Shown here piece by piece: positions 1 to 9,800 of a DNA stretch of 64,000 nucleotides (position 1 is its first letter; each line of letters opens with the position of its first letter). The DNA lies in assembly GCA_013289705.1 (NCBI GenBank), contig JABCZM010000005.1, positions 1 through 64,000 of the forward strand, read 5' to 3'. Source of the DNA: Candidatus Saccharimonadota bacterium. Its GTDB lineage: Bacteria > Patescibacteriota > Saccharimonadia > Saccharimonadales > UBA4665. A program made the translations under genes and the position numbers. Under the pieces are notes generated by a model that saw only the letters and a list, made by a program, of their open reading frames with translations, was not told the DNA's origin and did not search any database.

Positions 1-549
1 ATCCCAAAGCAAACACAGAAAGTTCACCCCAAGAAACAGCTTAGTTGGTTCAAGCAGGCTTGGGAGTATCTGCAGCGGCTCCTGCGTACGCCGCTGCTGC
101 CACCGATTCCGGTGACTCAGTTACAGAGAGGAGGAAAAAAGTGAGTGTGGGTCAGCGTGCTGGCCCATCCCGGAATGTTACGAGTACAATAGACAATGCC
201 GCTGGCGACATGAATGCTCCAGACAGAGTCCTTGGAGCGCCCGCAGCACAATCAGCTGCGACGATGTCTGCGACAAGCCAATAAGGAGCGAGAAGGTAGT
301 AAAGGCTGCCATGCCTACGAGTAAGGTACGGCGACGGCCGAATAGGTCGGCTACCCGTCCGCCGAGCAGCAAGAAGCCGCCAAAGCTAAGCGCGTAGGCC
401 GTAACAACCCACTGCAGTGCGCTGGTAGTAAAGTGAAGCTGCTGCTTTATTGTCGGCAAGGCGACATTAGTAATGGCGTTATCGAGCACGACCATAAACT
501 GGGCGATGGCTACGAGTACGAAAATGAGCCATTTGGAAGGTGTTTTCAT
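1..549 (-). pseudogene. DHA2-type MFS drug exporter, frameshifted remnant
   Basis: The reading frame from ATG at 549, behind a strong AAGGAGG site, gives the N-terminal half-bundle of a 14-helix drug:proton antiporter: first helix, the MVVLDNAITNVALP motif, and the GRVADLFGRRR loop between helices 2 and 3. Just after RALQGL (near 240) the frame breaks; the expected next block, GAFMSPAALSIVLVTFRDGP, continues in another frame and then meets a TGA near 170. From there to base 1 I see only weak resemblance to the continuing transporter. The gene leaves the window on its C-terminal side. It faces the MarR gene at 581, a classic exporter-repressor arrangement. The frameshift is clear to me; that the whole gene is dead is an inference. 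Confidence 0.7.
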
Positions 550-580
550 AATTAGTTGCCTCCTTATGATCCGTTCTAGC

Positions 581-985
581 ATGAAGGGCAAGTATGCCAT
601 TGTAGAAACTGCCGAAGCGAACAACATTACCATGATGCAGGCGCTTACACTGTGCTTGCTTGAGCCTGATCAGTCCGTGCCTATGAAAAGCCTCTCTACC
701 TTTATGAGCTGTGACCCGAGTAATATTACCGGCATAGTCGAGCAGCTGGTAACGGAAGGTCTGGTCGACCGCAAAGAAGCACTGCACGACCGCCGTATCA
801 AGACGATAACACTGACAGAAAAAGGTCTGAGTTTGCGGGACAAATTCCTAGAACTTACTACCAGCACCCGTTTACCAAACCTTGATGCACTGAGTGAGAC
901 CGAAACCGAGCAGCTCGTAACCATCCTAGAAAAGGCCACAGCCACGAGCGTCTCGCAAAGTGTTTCTGCTCCCTTTGTAGTCTGA
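581..985 (+). CDS. MarR-family transcriptional regulator
   Basis: Winged-helix regulator of about 134 residues. The recognition-helix region (MKSLSTFMSCDPSNITGIVEQL) and wing (VDRKEALHDRRIKTITLTEKG, with the DxR motif) match MarR. Family members usually have about 20 more residues ahead of this point, and an earlier in-frame ATG at 566 is possible, but extension beyond that runs into the oppositely oriented exporter start at 549, so the leader between the two genes is only about 30 bp. It probably represses the neighbouring exporter; since that exporter is broken, the regulator may be orphaned. The start codon is uncertain. Confidence 0.8.
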   Translation: MKGKYAIVETAEANNITMMQALTLCLLEPDQSVPMKSLSTFMSCDPSNITGIVEQLVTEGLVDRKEALHDRRIKTITLTEKGLSLRDKFLELTTSTRLPNLDALSETETEQLVTILEKATATSVSQSVSAPFVV

Positions 986-1125
986 CAGTCGTCGGGTCGA
1001 CGACCCAGTCAACTTATCAGATGTGCTACAAGCTTTAATCCAGACTAATCTCACATGAACACCCCAGCTGGCTCACGTGTACTTACCGTCACCGAGCGAC
1101 GGTTGAGCTGTCCCCATACTACCCC

Positions 1126-1797
1126 TCAGCGAACGTAATACTCCTCAAGTGTAAGGCCCGTTTGGTGCAGCCGTGTCGCTAACTTTATGCCGACATAGCG
1201 ATAGTGCCACGGCTCGTACTCGTACCCCGTAATTGCCTGTTTATACGCAGGGTAGCGTAGGATGAAGCCGTACCTGTATGCATTGGATTCCAACCATGCG
1301 GCGGCATGTGTCAATGCAAAACAAGCTTGGGCGGGACAGAAATAATTCCATGCTATTATGTCGGCGGCAAGGCCCGTTTGGTGTTCGCTTGTGCCAGGAG
1401 GCGCAACTTCGTCTGTGGCGCTTGACCCCAATTGCGATACCAATGCTGTATATAGGGCATTTTGGTCGTCGTACGACCGATAGCCGCTTGATAGCATTAC
1501 GTAGATGTTATTACTTGAAGCGGCCTGAAAGAGCTTTGCGAGAGCAATTGCAGCAGGTAAACGAAGTTGCATTTCAGAGTTGTCCGGATACGCGGCTAAT
1601 AGCACATCCGGAACAGTAAGGTCGGATGGAACATATGTTTTTGGCTGTAGGGGATGTTGTTTATTGACCAGGATCTGTAGACTATCACTAGTAGGAAGTG
1701 GCATAGAGTGCGCCTGTGCGGATACGGGCGTAGTATAGCAGGTGATAGCCAATAAACAGAGGCTAGCTGCCAGCCGCTTGATCAGTGACCTATCCAC
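1126..1797 (-). CDS. D-alanyl-D-alanine carboxypeptidase, peptidase M15B (VanY/DacB-type)
   Basis: Secreted peptidoglycan peptidase of 223 residues. A signal peptide (KRLAASLCLLAITCYTTPVSAQA) precedes the M15 domain, which shows the substrate-binding SSGYRSYDDQ motif, the first zinc ligands in SEHQTGLAADI, and the C-terminal EPWHYRYVG motif carrying the catalytic Glu and the last His ligand. The family trims the terminal D-Ala from stem peptides. GTG at 1797 is chosen as start because it overlaps the upstream stop codon (1790) by a few bases and has a GGGGAA site; the longer upstream ATG would overlap the previous gene by 80 bp. It is cotranscribed with the polymerase-like gene upstream. Confidence 0.88.
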   Translation of the reverse strand: MDRSLIKRLAASLCLLAITCYTTPVSAQAHSMPLPTSDSLQILVNKQHPLQPKTYVPSDLTVPDVLLAAYPDNSEMQLRLPAAIALAKLFQAASSNNIYVMLSSGYRSYDDQNALYTALVSQLGSSATDEVAPPGTSEHQTGLAADIIAWNYFCPAQACFALTHAAAWLESNAYRYGFILRYPAYKQAITGYEYEPWHYRYVGIKLATRLHQTGLTLEEYYVR

Positions 1798-3001
1798 GGC
1801 TTTTTCCCCGGGCGTACGGTCGCAATAGGCAAATCCACAAAAGTAACTCGACCTCAATATTGGTAACATTTGTTACATAGTAGCCAGCAATGAGCAGCGC
1901 ACAGTATGCGAACATTGTATCCTCACTAGGCCTTCGTAGGCCTATAAAAACCAATAGTATAGTCAATGTAACAAATGACAAGCCACCTATCCAACCAATG
2001 GCGAGTATGCGGTCAATAAAAATATCATGGCTGCTGTTAAAAAAATAGCCTTCACGGCATGTTTGTTGGAGTTGGGCAGTGTGCAAAGTTGGACATGCTA
2101 GCGCATCGGCTACGTTTCCTGGTCCGTAGCCAACTAGTGGTTTATGTAAGGTAGCCTCGATGGCGTAACCTTGTAGACTTAGCCTATACCGCAGGCTTTC
2201 GTTCGCATAAGAGAGATTTGTCAGGCGCTGCAAAGACAAAAGGCCGAGGCCGCTGATAGTTACTACCGATATAGCACCATACAAAACACACGTTTTTATA
2301 GTTAATCGTCGTTCCGTAACCAACTTCACTAAAATTACTAACCCTAACAGGAATAGGGCGGCTCGAGTTTGTGTCAAAAACAGGACAAGCAGCAACGATG
2401 CCTGCCCTACTATCAAATACTTTTTCAAGTGTGGGTATGTACCGAGTAACGCCAGTCCTATCAAAAACCCACAGGCACTTCCTATCCCCAATATATCTGC
2501 TTGAGCAAAAACGCCACCGATACGCCCTATACTATGAAACCGGAGTACGTTATAGGGGATCGCGGTGAGGGAAACGGATAAGAGAATACCGTAGAGCCAA
2601 ACCATGAGTCGCTCGGCGCGTATGGTACGAAGCAAAAGCCCACCGCCAATACATGCCAGAAAACCTGTAGCCCCTAGCCGTATATAGGGTGCGCCGAGTA
2701 GACCATAAGTTTTGTGGGGATTTACTAGGAGGCTGATAAGGAGCGGGATAATAAATGCTAGCAACAAAAGCGTCACACGCTTAGGCTGTCCTTGAAAAAT
2801 GATATGCCACTGGAGAGCGATCGTTATCCAAGAAAAAATACCGACTAGTAGTAGTACTAATCCCTGCATATCGATATTGCGTCCACTGTCAAACGGAACA
2901 AGGAAAGATAGAACCCCCATGAACATAAAGGCAGCGTAACCGTAGGCGCTGCCTCTTATTTTCTCAATGTAGTGTCTGCTATGGTGTGTTTTGTGGCTCA
3001 T
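1790..3001 (-). CDS. O-antigen ligase / Wzy-like polytopic membrane protein
   Basis: Protein of 403 residues with about ten to twelve hydrophobic segments. The long periplasmic-type loop and the conserved C-terminal block of the O-antigen ligase/polymerase superfamily can be seen: TQTRAALFLLG, then KPLVGYGPGNVADAL, then NSSHDIFIDRILAIGWIGG. The family joins lipid-linked glycans to acceptors at the outer face of the membrane. Without an outer membrane in this lineage the likely role is assembly of a surface glycan or glycosylation of an envelope protein; substrate unknown. Its stop overlaps the start of the M15 carboxypeptidase, so both are likely one unit. Confidence 0.75.
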   Translation of the reverse strand: MSHKTHHSRHYIEKIRGSAYGYAAFMFMGVLSFLVPFDSGRNIDMQGLVLLLVGIFSWITIALQWHIIFQGQPKRVTLLLLAFIIPLLISLLVNPHKTYGLLGAPYIRLGATGFLACIGGGLLLRTIRAERLMVWLYGILLSVSLTAIPYNVLRFHSIGRIGGVFAQADILGIGSACGFLIGLALLGTYPHLKKYLIVGQASLLLVLFLTQTRAALFLLGLVILVKLVTERRLTIKTCVLYGAISVVTISGLGLLSLQRLTNLSYANESLRYRLSLQGYAIEATLHKPLVGYGPGNVADALACPTLHTAQLQQTCREGYFFNSSHDIFIDRILAIGWIGGLSFVTLTILLVFIGLRRPSEDTMFAYCALLIAGYYVTNVTNIEVELLLWICLLRPYARGKSRG

Positions 3002-3042
3002 GCTAATGTCTGAATAGCTTGCCTACCATTACAGGATATCAA

Positions 3043-3696
3043 TTAATTGGTTGGAACATAGAAGATCGCACCATGGTTTACCCAGCCTTGCTTAACCAAA
3101 GTACTTACTTCACTTGCGCTTGAAGTGTCTAAATGAATGTGTGGTGGGTTAATTGTATTATTTTGTAGATGATACACGGGCTGTGTTTTCGCTACTTGTG
3201 TAGGATAGGCGAAGAAAGCAATCCCCTTATCTTGCCAGCCATATTGCTTTTCCAGTACCGTGATTTCACTTGTATTGAGCGTGTAGTAGTGTCCTTGGCT
3301 GCTCAGGTAAAGCATATGCACGGGTTGCGTGCCTGTTGCTTTATTGGCGTATGCTCGAAATGCTATTAGCTCACGTTTGTAGCCACTGCTTGGTGTAATA
3401 GAGTTGAAGCTTAGCAAACGGTCGTTGGCGCTGTTGATATAACGGTAAACTTGTTGGCTAGGAATTACGGGTAAGCTAACTGGTGAACTTGCTGGGATGG
3501 CAGTCGACTTACAGGTTGTCCCAGAAGTGGGCGCCGAAACGGATACCCCTGATACTGATCCAGAAACGGGGGTACATGAATCAGCGTGAGAGATTACTAA
3601 GAGATACGAGCCAATAATGCCGACAAGCACGACTACGCCAGCCATTACCACTGTATGGCTGAAGCCTGCAGGATTTAATTTTTTAAGTTTTTGCAT
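3043..3696 (-). CDS. secreted protein with DUF5648-like repeats
   Basis: 217 residues behind a good AGGAGC site at the ATG (3696). The leader (LNPAGFSHTVVMAGVVVLVGIIGSYLL) is the single-helix export leader common on Saccharibacteria envelope proteins. The mature part carries repeats of the type VYRYINSANDRLLSF, PVHMLYLSSQGHYYT and QPVYHLQN with aromatic 'GW..KGIAFFAY' turns, the pattern of DUF5648 modules often found on surface enzymes. No catalytic residues are evident. Probably an anchored or secreted envelope protein; binding partner unknown. The next gene (O-antigen ligase-like) follows 41 bp downstream on the same strand. Confidence 0.7.
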   Translation of the reverse strand: MQKLKKLNPAGFSHTVVMAGVVVLVGIIGSYLLVISHADSCTPVSGSVSGVSVSAPTSGTTCKSTAIPASSPVSLPVIPSQQVYRYINSANDRLLSFNSITPSSGYKRELIAFRAYANKATGTQPVHMLYLSSQGHYYTLNTSEITVLEKQYGWQDKGIAFFAYPTQVAKTQPVYHLQNNTINPPHIHLDTSSASEVSTLVKQGWVNHGAIFYVPTN

Positions 3697-3857
3697 TTTT
3701 GCTCCTGAATTAAGGTTCTGATTAGAATGTAAGGGGTAATCATCTTGCTGTCAATAGCATTCCCAGATGGTGTCAAACCAAGACAGTTGCCTGTTAGGTC
3801 AGGTTCTAAGATACCGAGTCAACAAGTAGACAAAATGGCCTTCTGATAAGACATCTG

Positions 3858-6143
3858 CTAGGCAGCATCAAGACTAGTTACCTTGAGCCCCATGGTTTCG
3901 GCCAGGCTTGCCAGGGCCTCATCAATCGCTATGAGGTCACGGATGGCTGGCTGTGCTTTCTTGGCACGCTCGGAACCGGCTTCTAGACGACGCTCAATCT
4001 CGTCGAACAATGAGGCGGCGCGCACAAACGTACCAGCCTTTTGTCCGTCAACTGCCTGAAGTAGTACGTTTATGGAAGTGTTGAGGACTTCACTGGCTTG
4101 GCCTAACTCTTTTCGTGTAGCACTGTCGAGCTCAGGGTTTTTTTGAGCGTCATTGACCAGTTGTCGTCCGTAGTGTCGATAGGTGCCAGCCAAGCCAAGA
4201 AGTTGACTAGCTTCTTCGTCCAGGTCGCCAAATAGGTTTTTTCTGAGAGGTTCAGCAGTAGTAAGAAGAGCTTGATGTGCGGCATCTAAGGCTCGGGCGT
4301 CATGGCGCAGGGTAGTTTCGGTATCTTTGCCAAGCAATCGACGGGTAGCATTATTAACCAACGTAGCCATGGCGTTCATGTGTCCGCGTGTTGCAACTGT
4401 TAGAACATGCCGAGTTCGGAGGGGGAGCACGAAAGTGACGACGAGTATGGCTATGACCGCACCAAGTGCTGTTTCCGCCAAGCGGGTGTAGAGTAAATTG
4501 TTTGTGAACTCTCCTATTTGCGAGTAGAGCTGTGACAGCAGCACGACGAGCGCCGTGACAAACAGCGCATAGTTGATCCGTATGAGGTAGAAGCCTAAGA
4601 ACTCAGCAATGAGGATAACCGCGATTGCCCAATTTGTATGAGCACCAACGGCGTGTGCTAGGGTAATGCCAATGCCGACTCCCGCTAACGTACCAACGAT
4701 ACGTAATATGGCTTTGCGTGTTTGCTCGCCACTATTGTTAGTGCCCGCAAGCGTCACCATGACCGCTATGACTGCCCAGTAAAAATGGCTGCCAGAAAGC
4801 GCATCACCGGCTATAATGGCAATAGCTGCAGCTACCATCGTTTGAATGGTTGTACGGGTATGGCGGTTCAAGCTAATTCCATTCCGCGCATGGGCGTCAC
4901 TTTCGGTAGATGCTTGGGAACTAACTGCCGCCGAACCCGGTAACCAACCAGCCGCAAGTTTTACGGGTGACTGGAATGCCGCACCCTCAGCATGGCTAGC
5001 AGCTTGCTGGCCAGCAGCGAGCCAATCGGTCAGAGCGTCGGCTAGGTTAATGATGGATCCTGCAAAGCGGTGTACGACGATGGCGGCATGATGGTCGGCT
5101 TCTTCTGGTTGTGAGATAGGCTGAGTTGTATTGCGTACGTGGTCTATTAGCTTCTGGCCGGCTGCCTTTGCTGCTGGAAGGTTGTTGGCATCAATTTCCA
5201 GAAGTGCCTGATGAATTATTTGCCGTTGCTGCTTCGGTATGTCTAGTGTACGCATAAATCGGGTGAAACGGACGATATTACTTAAAGCCAGCTCGACGTC
5301 AAATATCCGTTCGTGTAGCCGCTGGGCGGATGACCCCTCGGCAACTGCCGCCGGTACTGTCAGCTGGGCGTCAATTATGAGCGCGGCCTCGTTTAAGCGC
5401 ATTAGTTGACGGTGCATGCGTTTGTCCAGGAGGCTGTCGGTAGCTTCCTGGCTGTCAAAGATGGTTAAGGCTAGGTGTACGACCTTGCGAGCACGAGCAG
5501 CGTATGAACGCTGTGCTCGTCGCAGGGCTTTATCATAACGTGGATAAAAGAACACTAGATGGATGACGACACCTACGGCTACGCCAAGGGCAAGCTCTGC
5601 TGCGAGCCAGCCAATAGCAGAGATGGCGATAGCGCCCTTCGAGAGATAGCCAACAAGAAAGCCGACGAATAATAGAGAACCAGCCAATCCGCCACGGTGG
5701 CCATACTTTCGTGTGTACGTACCAATGCCGAGCAGTATTACTAAAAGAACGAGGCCTAGTACTCGATATTTATTGATAGCAAGCCCCAAAGCCAAGGCTG
5801 CAACTGCCGGAACATAGACGAATAATACGCTCAGTAACTGGTCTCGGACTTTTATATCAGTCATTGCTGCTCCAACAAATTGGGCTATTACGGCGCCAAG
5901 TGTCATGGCAAGGACAAGTAGGCCGTGGTGTTGCATATTCACCAAGGCCGCTTGGGCTGGTGGTAGCACGGCGCCGTGAGTATTAATGAGCAGAGCATGG
6001 GTACGATGGACAAACAACCATTCTGCAGCCATACCAGCAGCTGTTGCCAGTACGGCCTCGGCGGCCTTACGGAACCGGTTTAGGCCAGGGTCGGAGCCCA
6101 AGAGACGGTCTACCCACTTTTCATAGATGATAGTAAGATTCAT
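3858..6143 (-). CDS. FUSC-family membrane protein (YccS / aromatic acid exporter type)
   Basis: 761 residues with the duplicated FUSC architecture: two clusters of about five or six membrane helices (roughly residues 25-200 and 435-570), each followed by a large soluble helical region. The second cluster starts with HTRTTIQTMVAAAIAIIAGDALSGSHFYWAVIAVMV, the diagnostic helix entry of this family. Members export aromatic acids or other amphipathic compounds, but specificity cannot be read here. It lies 61 bp after a MarR gene on the same strand and is very likely regulated by it through the palindrome at 6636-6657. Confidence 0.85.
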   Translation of the reverse strand: MNLTIIYEKWVDRLLGSDPGLNRFRKAAEAVLATAAGMAAEWLFVHRTHALLINTHGAVLPPAQAALVNMQHHGLLVLAMTLGAVIAQFVGAAMTDIKVRDQLLSVLFVYVPAVAALALGLAINKYRVLGLVLLVILLGIGTYTRKYGHRGGLAGSLLFVGFLVGYLSKGAIAISAIGWLAAELALGVAVGVVIHLVFFYPRYDKALRRAQRSYAARARKVVHLALTIFDSQEATDSLLDKRMHRQLMRLNEAALIIDAQLTVPAAVAEGSSAQRLHERIFDVELALSNIVRFTRFMRTLDIPKQQRQIIHQALLEIDANNLPAAKAAGQKLIDHVRNTTQPISQPEEADHHAAIVVHRFAGSIINLADALTDWLAAGQQAASHAEGAAFQSPVKLAAGWLPGSAAVSSQASTESDAHARNGISLNRHTRTTIQTMVAAAIAIIAGDALSGSHFYWAVIAVMVTLAGTNNSGEQTRKAILRIVGTLAGVGIGITLAHAVGAHTNWAIAVILIAEFLGFYLIRINYALFVTALVVLLSQLYSQIGEFTNNLLYTRLAETALGAVIAILVVTFVLPLRTRHVLTVATRGHMNAMATLVNNATRRLLGKDTETTLRHDARALDAAHQALLTTAEPLRKNLFGDLDEEASQLLGLAGTYRHYGRQLVNDAQKNPELDSATRKELGQASEVLNTSINVLLQAVDGQKAGTFVRAASLFDEIERRLEAGSERAKKAQPAIRDLIAIDEALASLAETMGLKVTSLDAA

Positions 6144-6204
6144 CGGATTAGCTCCGTAGTAAGTAAGACTATTTTACTGATTTCTGCTGCCATATGACCT
6201 CTTC

Positions 6205-6633
6205 CTAACGTAGTACATTGATAATTTTTTTGAGTGATACTTCTAGGCTCTGTAGTTCTTCTGCGCTGAGCGTCTGCACCATAATGCGCCGGATTTTACG
6301 GGCAGGGTCTGGTATTTGCCGAAAGTTCTCCTCGCCCTCCGGTGTGAGCCGGAGCTTATTACTGCGCCGGTCGCCCGTGTCTTTGATTCGCACCAACCAA
6401 CCCTTCCGTACCAATACGTCCACGATAAGTGTCAGGGTTGAGGCCTGTATTTCCATGGCTTCGATAAGCTCTGTTTGGGTCGGCTCACCGTAGCGGCTGA
6501 TGAAGTGCAGAACACGGTATTGGCTGCGGGCAATGCCATGCTCTTTGAGCGCATGGTCAATTTCGCAGCCAATCAGGCGGGCGCTACGGTTTATAAGTGC
6601 GGTCAGGCTAGGTTTCTCTTTGTTACATGACAT
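6205..6633 (-). CDS. MarR-family transcriptional regulator of the FUSC operon
   Basis: 142-residue winged-helix protein. The HTH (TQTELIEAMEIQASTLTLIVDVL) and the wing (RKGWLVRIKDTGDRRSNKLRLTPEG, including the DxRSxxxxLT signature) are clear. First gene of a two-gene unit with the FUSC transporter. A near-perfect 22-bp inverted repeat begins 2 bp upstream of its start codon and covers the likely transcription start, so autorepression is expected. No strong Shine-Dalgarno is visible. Confidence 0.88.
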   Translation of the reverse strand: MSCNKEKPSLTALINRSARLIGCEIDHALKEHGIARSQYRVLHFISRYGEPTQTELIEAMEIQASTLTLIVDVLVRKGWLVRIKDTGDRRSNKLRLTPEGEENFRQIPDPARKIRRIMVQTLSAEELQSLEVSLKKIINVLR

Positions 6634-6635
6634 AT

Positions 6636-6657
6636 ATTACTTAGGTACCTAACTAAT
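6636..6657. promoter_or_regulatory. 22-bp palindromic operator of the MarR-FUSC unit
   Basis: A perfect inner palindrome TTAGGTACCTAA (6641-6652) extends to ATTA on the left and TAAT on the right with a single unpaired position per arm. A leftward -10 box TATACT lies directly beside it at 6658-6663, so a bound dimer would block the transcription start. Assignment to the adjacent MarR is inferred from position. Confidence 0.75.
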
Positions 6658-6871
6658 AGTATACACGCTTTCCACGATTAAGGAAATGCTAAAGCATATA
6701 CGGCACAATTTCAGGCTGCGGCATAAAATAGTTGGGCATAGGGCTTCGCGATCCTCTGGTAATAATGGGTACTATATGACGTGCGTATGCCGGCCAGCCA
6801 TTAGATAACACCGTGCAGGGTAATTTTGTTGTAATTTAGAGTACAAGCGTATAGAGTTAGGCATAAGCATA

Positions 6872-9800
6872 ATGATTAAGAAATTAACGCAGCACACCAA
6901 GCATAGTGTACATTCGACAAGGCGGGTGGCTCGTAGGGCAACACGAATAGTCCGTAAATCGCCCATTGTGCATGATCATAGAATCTGGGTAGCTGGTGGT
7001 GTAATCGTGTTGCTCGCAGTCTTCTGGGCCTTGCCGACTTTTGCCGCCAAAGCGCCTGGTCAGTTGGGCTACAATATCAAGCGTGCCGAAGAATCTATTG
7101 CATCCAATCTAGCACCACTGAGCAGTTGGCGCGACTCGCTCAAACTAGACTTTGCAAATAACAGAGTGTTCGAAGCCGCATATATAGCAAATAAGGCCAA
7201 CCAGAGTGGTCACAGTAACCAGGCTAAAACGGCCAGTACTATCAACAACTTGCTGAACACCTATGAAGATGTCTATGAAGCACGAACTTCCGCGCTCAAC
7301 CAGAAGCTGGATGATAACAAGAAGCTTTCTAAGACTGCATTGCAGAAATCCCAAACGAGCACTGCCGATACCTACGATGAATTGCAGCTACTGCGCTTAC
7401 AAGCTCCACCGACGAGCCAACTAGCGGTCTTGACTAGTATTGATGATACGCAGCAAAATCTGGCCGCTATCAGTGACGGGCTAGGCTTGAGGCCGCTGTC
7501 TAACGGCGACTTATCCGAACTGGCCAAGCTTGTTCCTGTGGGCGTGATTACCCAAACTCAAGTAGATCAACTAGCTGCCATTCCGAATAGTCGTTTATTG
7601 CACGCTCAGCTAGTGAATATGATAAATGCTGGCCAGTTGCCCTCTGATATTACCTACATACTTGACCAAGACTTGATCAGACAAGTGGATCCGGGCCATG
7701 CAAAAAGTTTCGCGGCAGTCTCGGAATTTGAACAAATGCAACGGATTAGCGCCGTAGTGGCTGCCAGTCGCCCAACTTCTGCCCAGCAAAAGGAAATCCA
7801 AACTTTCGTAGCTGCCTATAAGCCCGGCCAGACACTCCCGACCGACAGCAATACTGAGCGCTACACAACGCCAATTATCTATGGTATTTCCTTGTCCGGA
7901 CGTTTGCTGACCGATTTATCGGTTCTGAAGCCCGTGCACATGAGCAGTGATAACCAAGCTTTAATGAACAACTGGGAAAAAGTGGTTGACCCACCCAATC
8001 TCAGTGTTATTTATGAACGGCTTATGACGAGTGCCCAAACTGATCCCCAGTTGGCCCTGAGTACCATGACTCGGATGCAACAAGAACTAGTGGATGCCCA
8101 AAAATCCCAAGTATCGTACCTGGTCATGCCTCCCGGCTGGAGCAGTAGCCAGCTGCCAACACTGAACCAACAGATGGGCATAGAAATTGCCCAAACCAGC
8201 TTTGCTGCCGCTAAGCCTGATATTGACCGGCAGCTAGCCCAACTTTTAACGACGCAAGACCAGCTACAGGCAAGACTTGGTAGTCTGCAACAATCTGATG
8301 CCAAGACGATTACCGAACTTCAGGCCAAGATTGATAGCTTTACTGGCACACCTGAGCAGCTCACTACGCTGAAAGATCAATTGGCTGCGCTTGTCCAGAC
8401 TCAAAATACTACCGTCACTAACTTACAGACTCAGATTACGAGTGTTAGCGATGCCCATACTCAACTGGACGATAAAATTGACAAGCTACGCCAGGATCAA
8501 CTAACCAGCTTATATGAGCTAGAAATTCGTGCTACTAACACGGCCCAAACTCTTACCGACACTGCCAAAAGTGATTTGGTTACTCGATTAAACCGGGTCG
8601 AGGCTTCTAGTCAGACACTTGTAAGCAACCTGGAGACAAGAGTGAATAACCTGGGCAACGACCAGACCCAGCTTAAAGCACAGCTGAACGGCGAGATTGC
8701 GACCATCAAGTCTAATTACCAGAATTTGAAAACCGATGTTCAGTCTCAGCTAGATGCTGGTGTCGCCATTAGCGCCGGATTACAAACTAATTTGAACCAG
8801 GCTCAATCAACCATAGCTGGCCAACAGACTAAATTAACTATTTTGAGTAACAACGCTACAGCTTTGACAACCTTTGTAAACCAGCTCAAAACCGATTCAG
8901 AAACCCAAGTAAACAATTTGCAGAACCAGCTTGATGTCGTCAGCCTTGATCAGCAAACTACCCGAATGGCCGTGAGTGATCTGCAGACTATCACCCAAAC
9001 CAGTGCAGGGTTGATCAGTGGACTACAAACCAGAATCGATGGTTTGGATGCCAGCCAAAGCACGCTCAGCAACCAACTGACCAGCTCGGTCGCTACCATT
9101 CGGGACGATCAGGCGCAATTTGCAGCCTATGTACAAGCGCAGATAACAGCCGGCGCAACTACGAGTGCCAATTTACAAAACACGCTGCAAGCCGTCCAGA
9201 CTAGCCTAAGCCAACAGGCGAATCAGTTGAACGGTTTGGGCACAAGCACCAGCGCCCTGGCAACACTCGTGAACCAAGTTCAATCAAGTACCGAGGCTCA
9301 AACTAGTAATCTGCAGGGTCAGATTAACGGGCTTAATGTAGACCAGCAAGCAACTAAGGCATCAATCACTGCCTTGCGCGATCAGCAGACGGCCGCTGTG
9401 GGGCAATTGAACGGCCAAGTCGCCAGCCTAACGGTATTACAGGCCGAAGCCGGAGCAGTCATTAATGTACTGGCTCAACAAGCTAGCCAGGCCCAGTCAC
9501 AGATCAACAGTCTTACGAGTAACTTCACTGTCCTACAGACAACTGTAGGTGTTATTCAGCAAGACCAGGATAGCTTGCAAGCCAGTGTGGCTGATCAGCA
9601 GTCGGAGCTTGACAGCTTAACCACCCAGACACAGTCTGCGCTGGATAGCCTTACGCAACAACAGACTCAGTTGGTGACTCAAGTCAACAATCTATCGGGT
9701 AGTGTAGCAAACTTGATTCAGACGGTCGGTACCATTCAAACTGCCAGTACCGCTACCCAGGCGCAACTAAATACTTTGCTGGCCAATCCGCCGTGGGCTA

